Assembly: GCA_024762625.1 (NCBI GenBank)
Contig: JANTHA010000140.1
Location: 1-5,799, forward strand
DNA from: Thiotrichaceae bacterium
GTDB lineage: Bacteria > Pseudomonadota > Gammaproteobacteria > Thiotrichales > Thiotrichaceae
DNA length: 5,799 nt
Direction: 5' to 3'
How positions within the stretch are numbered: position 1 is the stretch's first letter; each line of letters starts with the position of its first letter. The notes under the pieces are model-generated. The model searched no databases and was not told the DNA's origin. It worked only from the letters and a program-made list of their open reading frames with translations. Made by a program: the position numbers and the translations under genes. This document shows, piece by piece, positions 5,799-5,799 of the stretch.

Positions 5799-5799
5799 C

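Noticed and set aside
5647..5799. Considered coaE or another plus-strand gene after pilD
   Set aside because: The plus-strand frame is short, hits a stop before the edge and shows no CoaE motif; the minus-strand cysteine pattern is more orderly.

Overview
The window looks like ordinary chromosomal core DNA from a gammaproteobacterium-like organism of moderate GC. The basis is the yebC-ruvC pairing and a pilB-pilC-pilD type IV pilus assembly cluster, all with sequences typical of the family. The genus cannot be fixed from the sequence alone. The AT content rises sharply only in the spacer upstream of pilB.

Layout. Positions 1-400 (minus) hold the first 133 codons of ruvC, the Holliday junction resolvase, cut off by the window edge. 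Only 5 nt separate it from yebC (406-1164, minus), a YebC/PmpR/TACO1-family translation factor; the two probably form one transcript from a sigma70-like promoter at 1198-1226. Next is a 54-residue rubredoxin (1309-1473, minus) with its own well-spaced promoter at 1504-1532. From about 1500 the coding direction flips: pilB (1652-3373), pilC (3409-4659) and pilD (4771-5646) run on the plus strand. A tetranucleotide TAAA repeat sits in the pilB-pilC gap, and an intrinsic terminator hairpin sits between pilC and pilD. The last ~150 bases hold the 3' end of a minus-strand gene for a cysteine-rich protein I do not recognise. Its stop codon overlaps the pilD stop.

How the genes work together. PilB is the hexameric cytoplasmic ATPase that drives pilus extension, PilC is the inner-membrane platform protein it acts on, and PilD cleaves and N-methylates the prepilins before assembly. 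No pilin gene lies in the window. RuvC and YebC serve recombination and translation and are unrelated to pili; rubredoxin is a small Fe(Cys)4 electron carrier whose partner is not visible here.

Novelty. I see no undescribed multi-gene system. The least explained items are the cysteine-rich tail at the right edge, the inverted repeat inside the rubredoxin promoter, the pilB leader without a clear Shine-Dalgarno sequence, the slippage-prone repeat between pilB and pilC, and the strong hairpin separating pilC from pilD.
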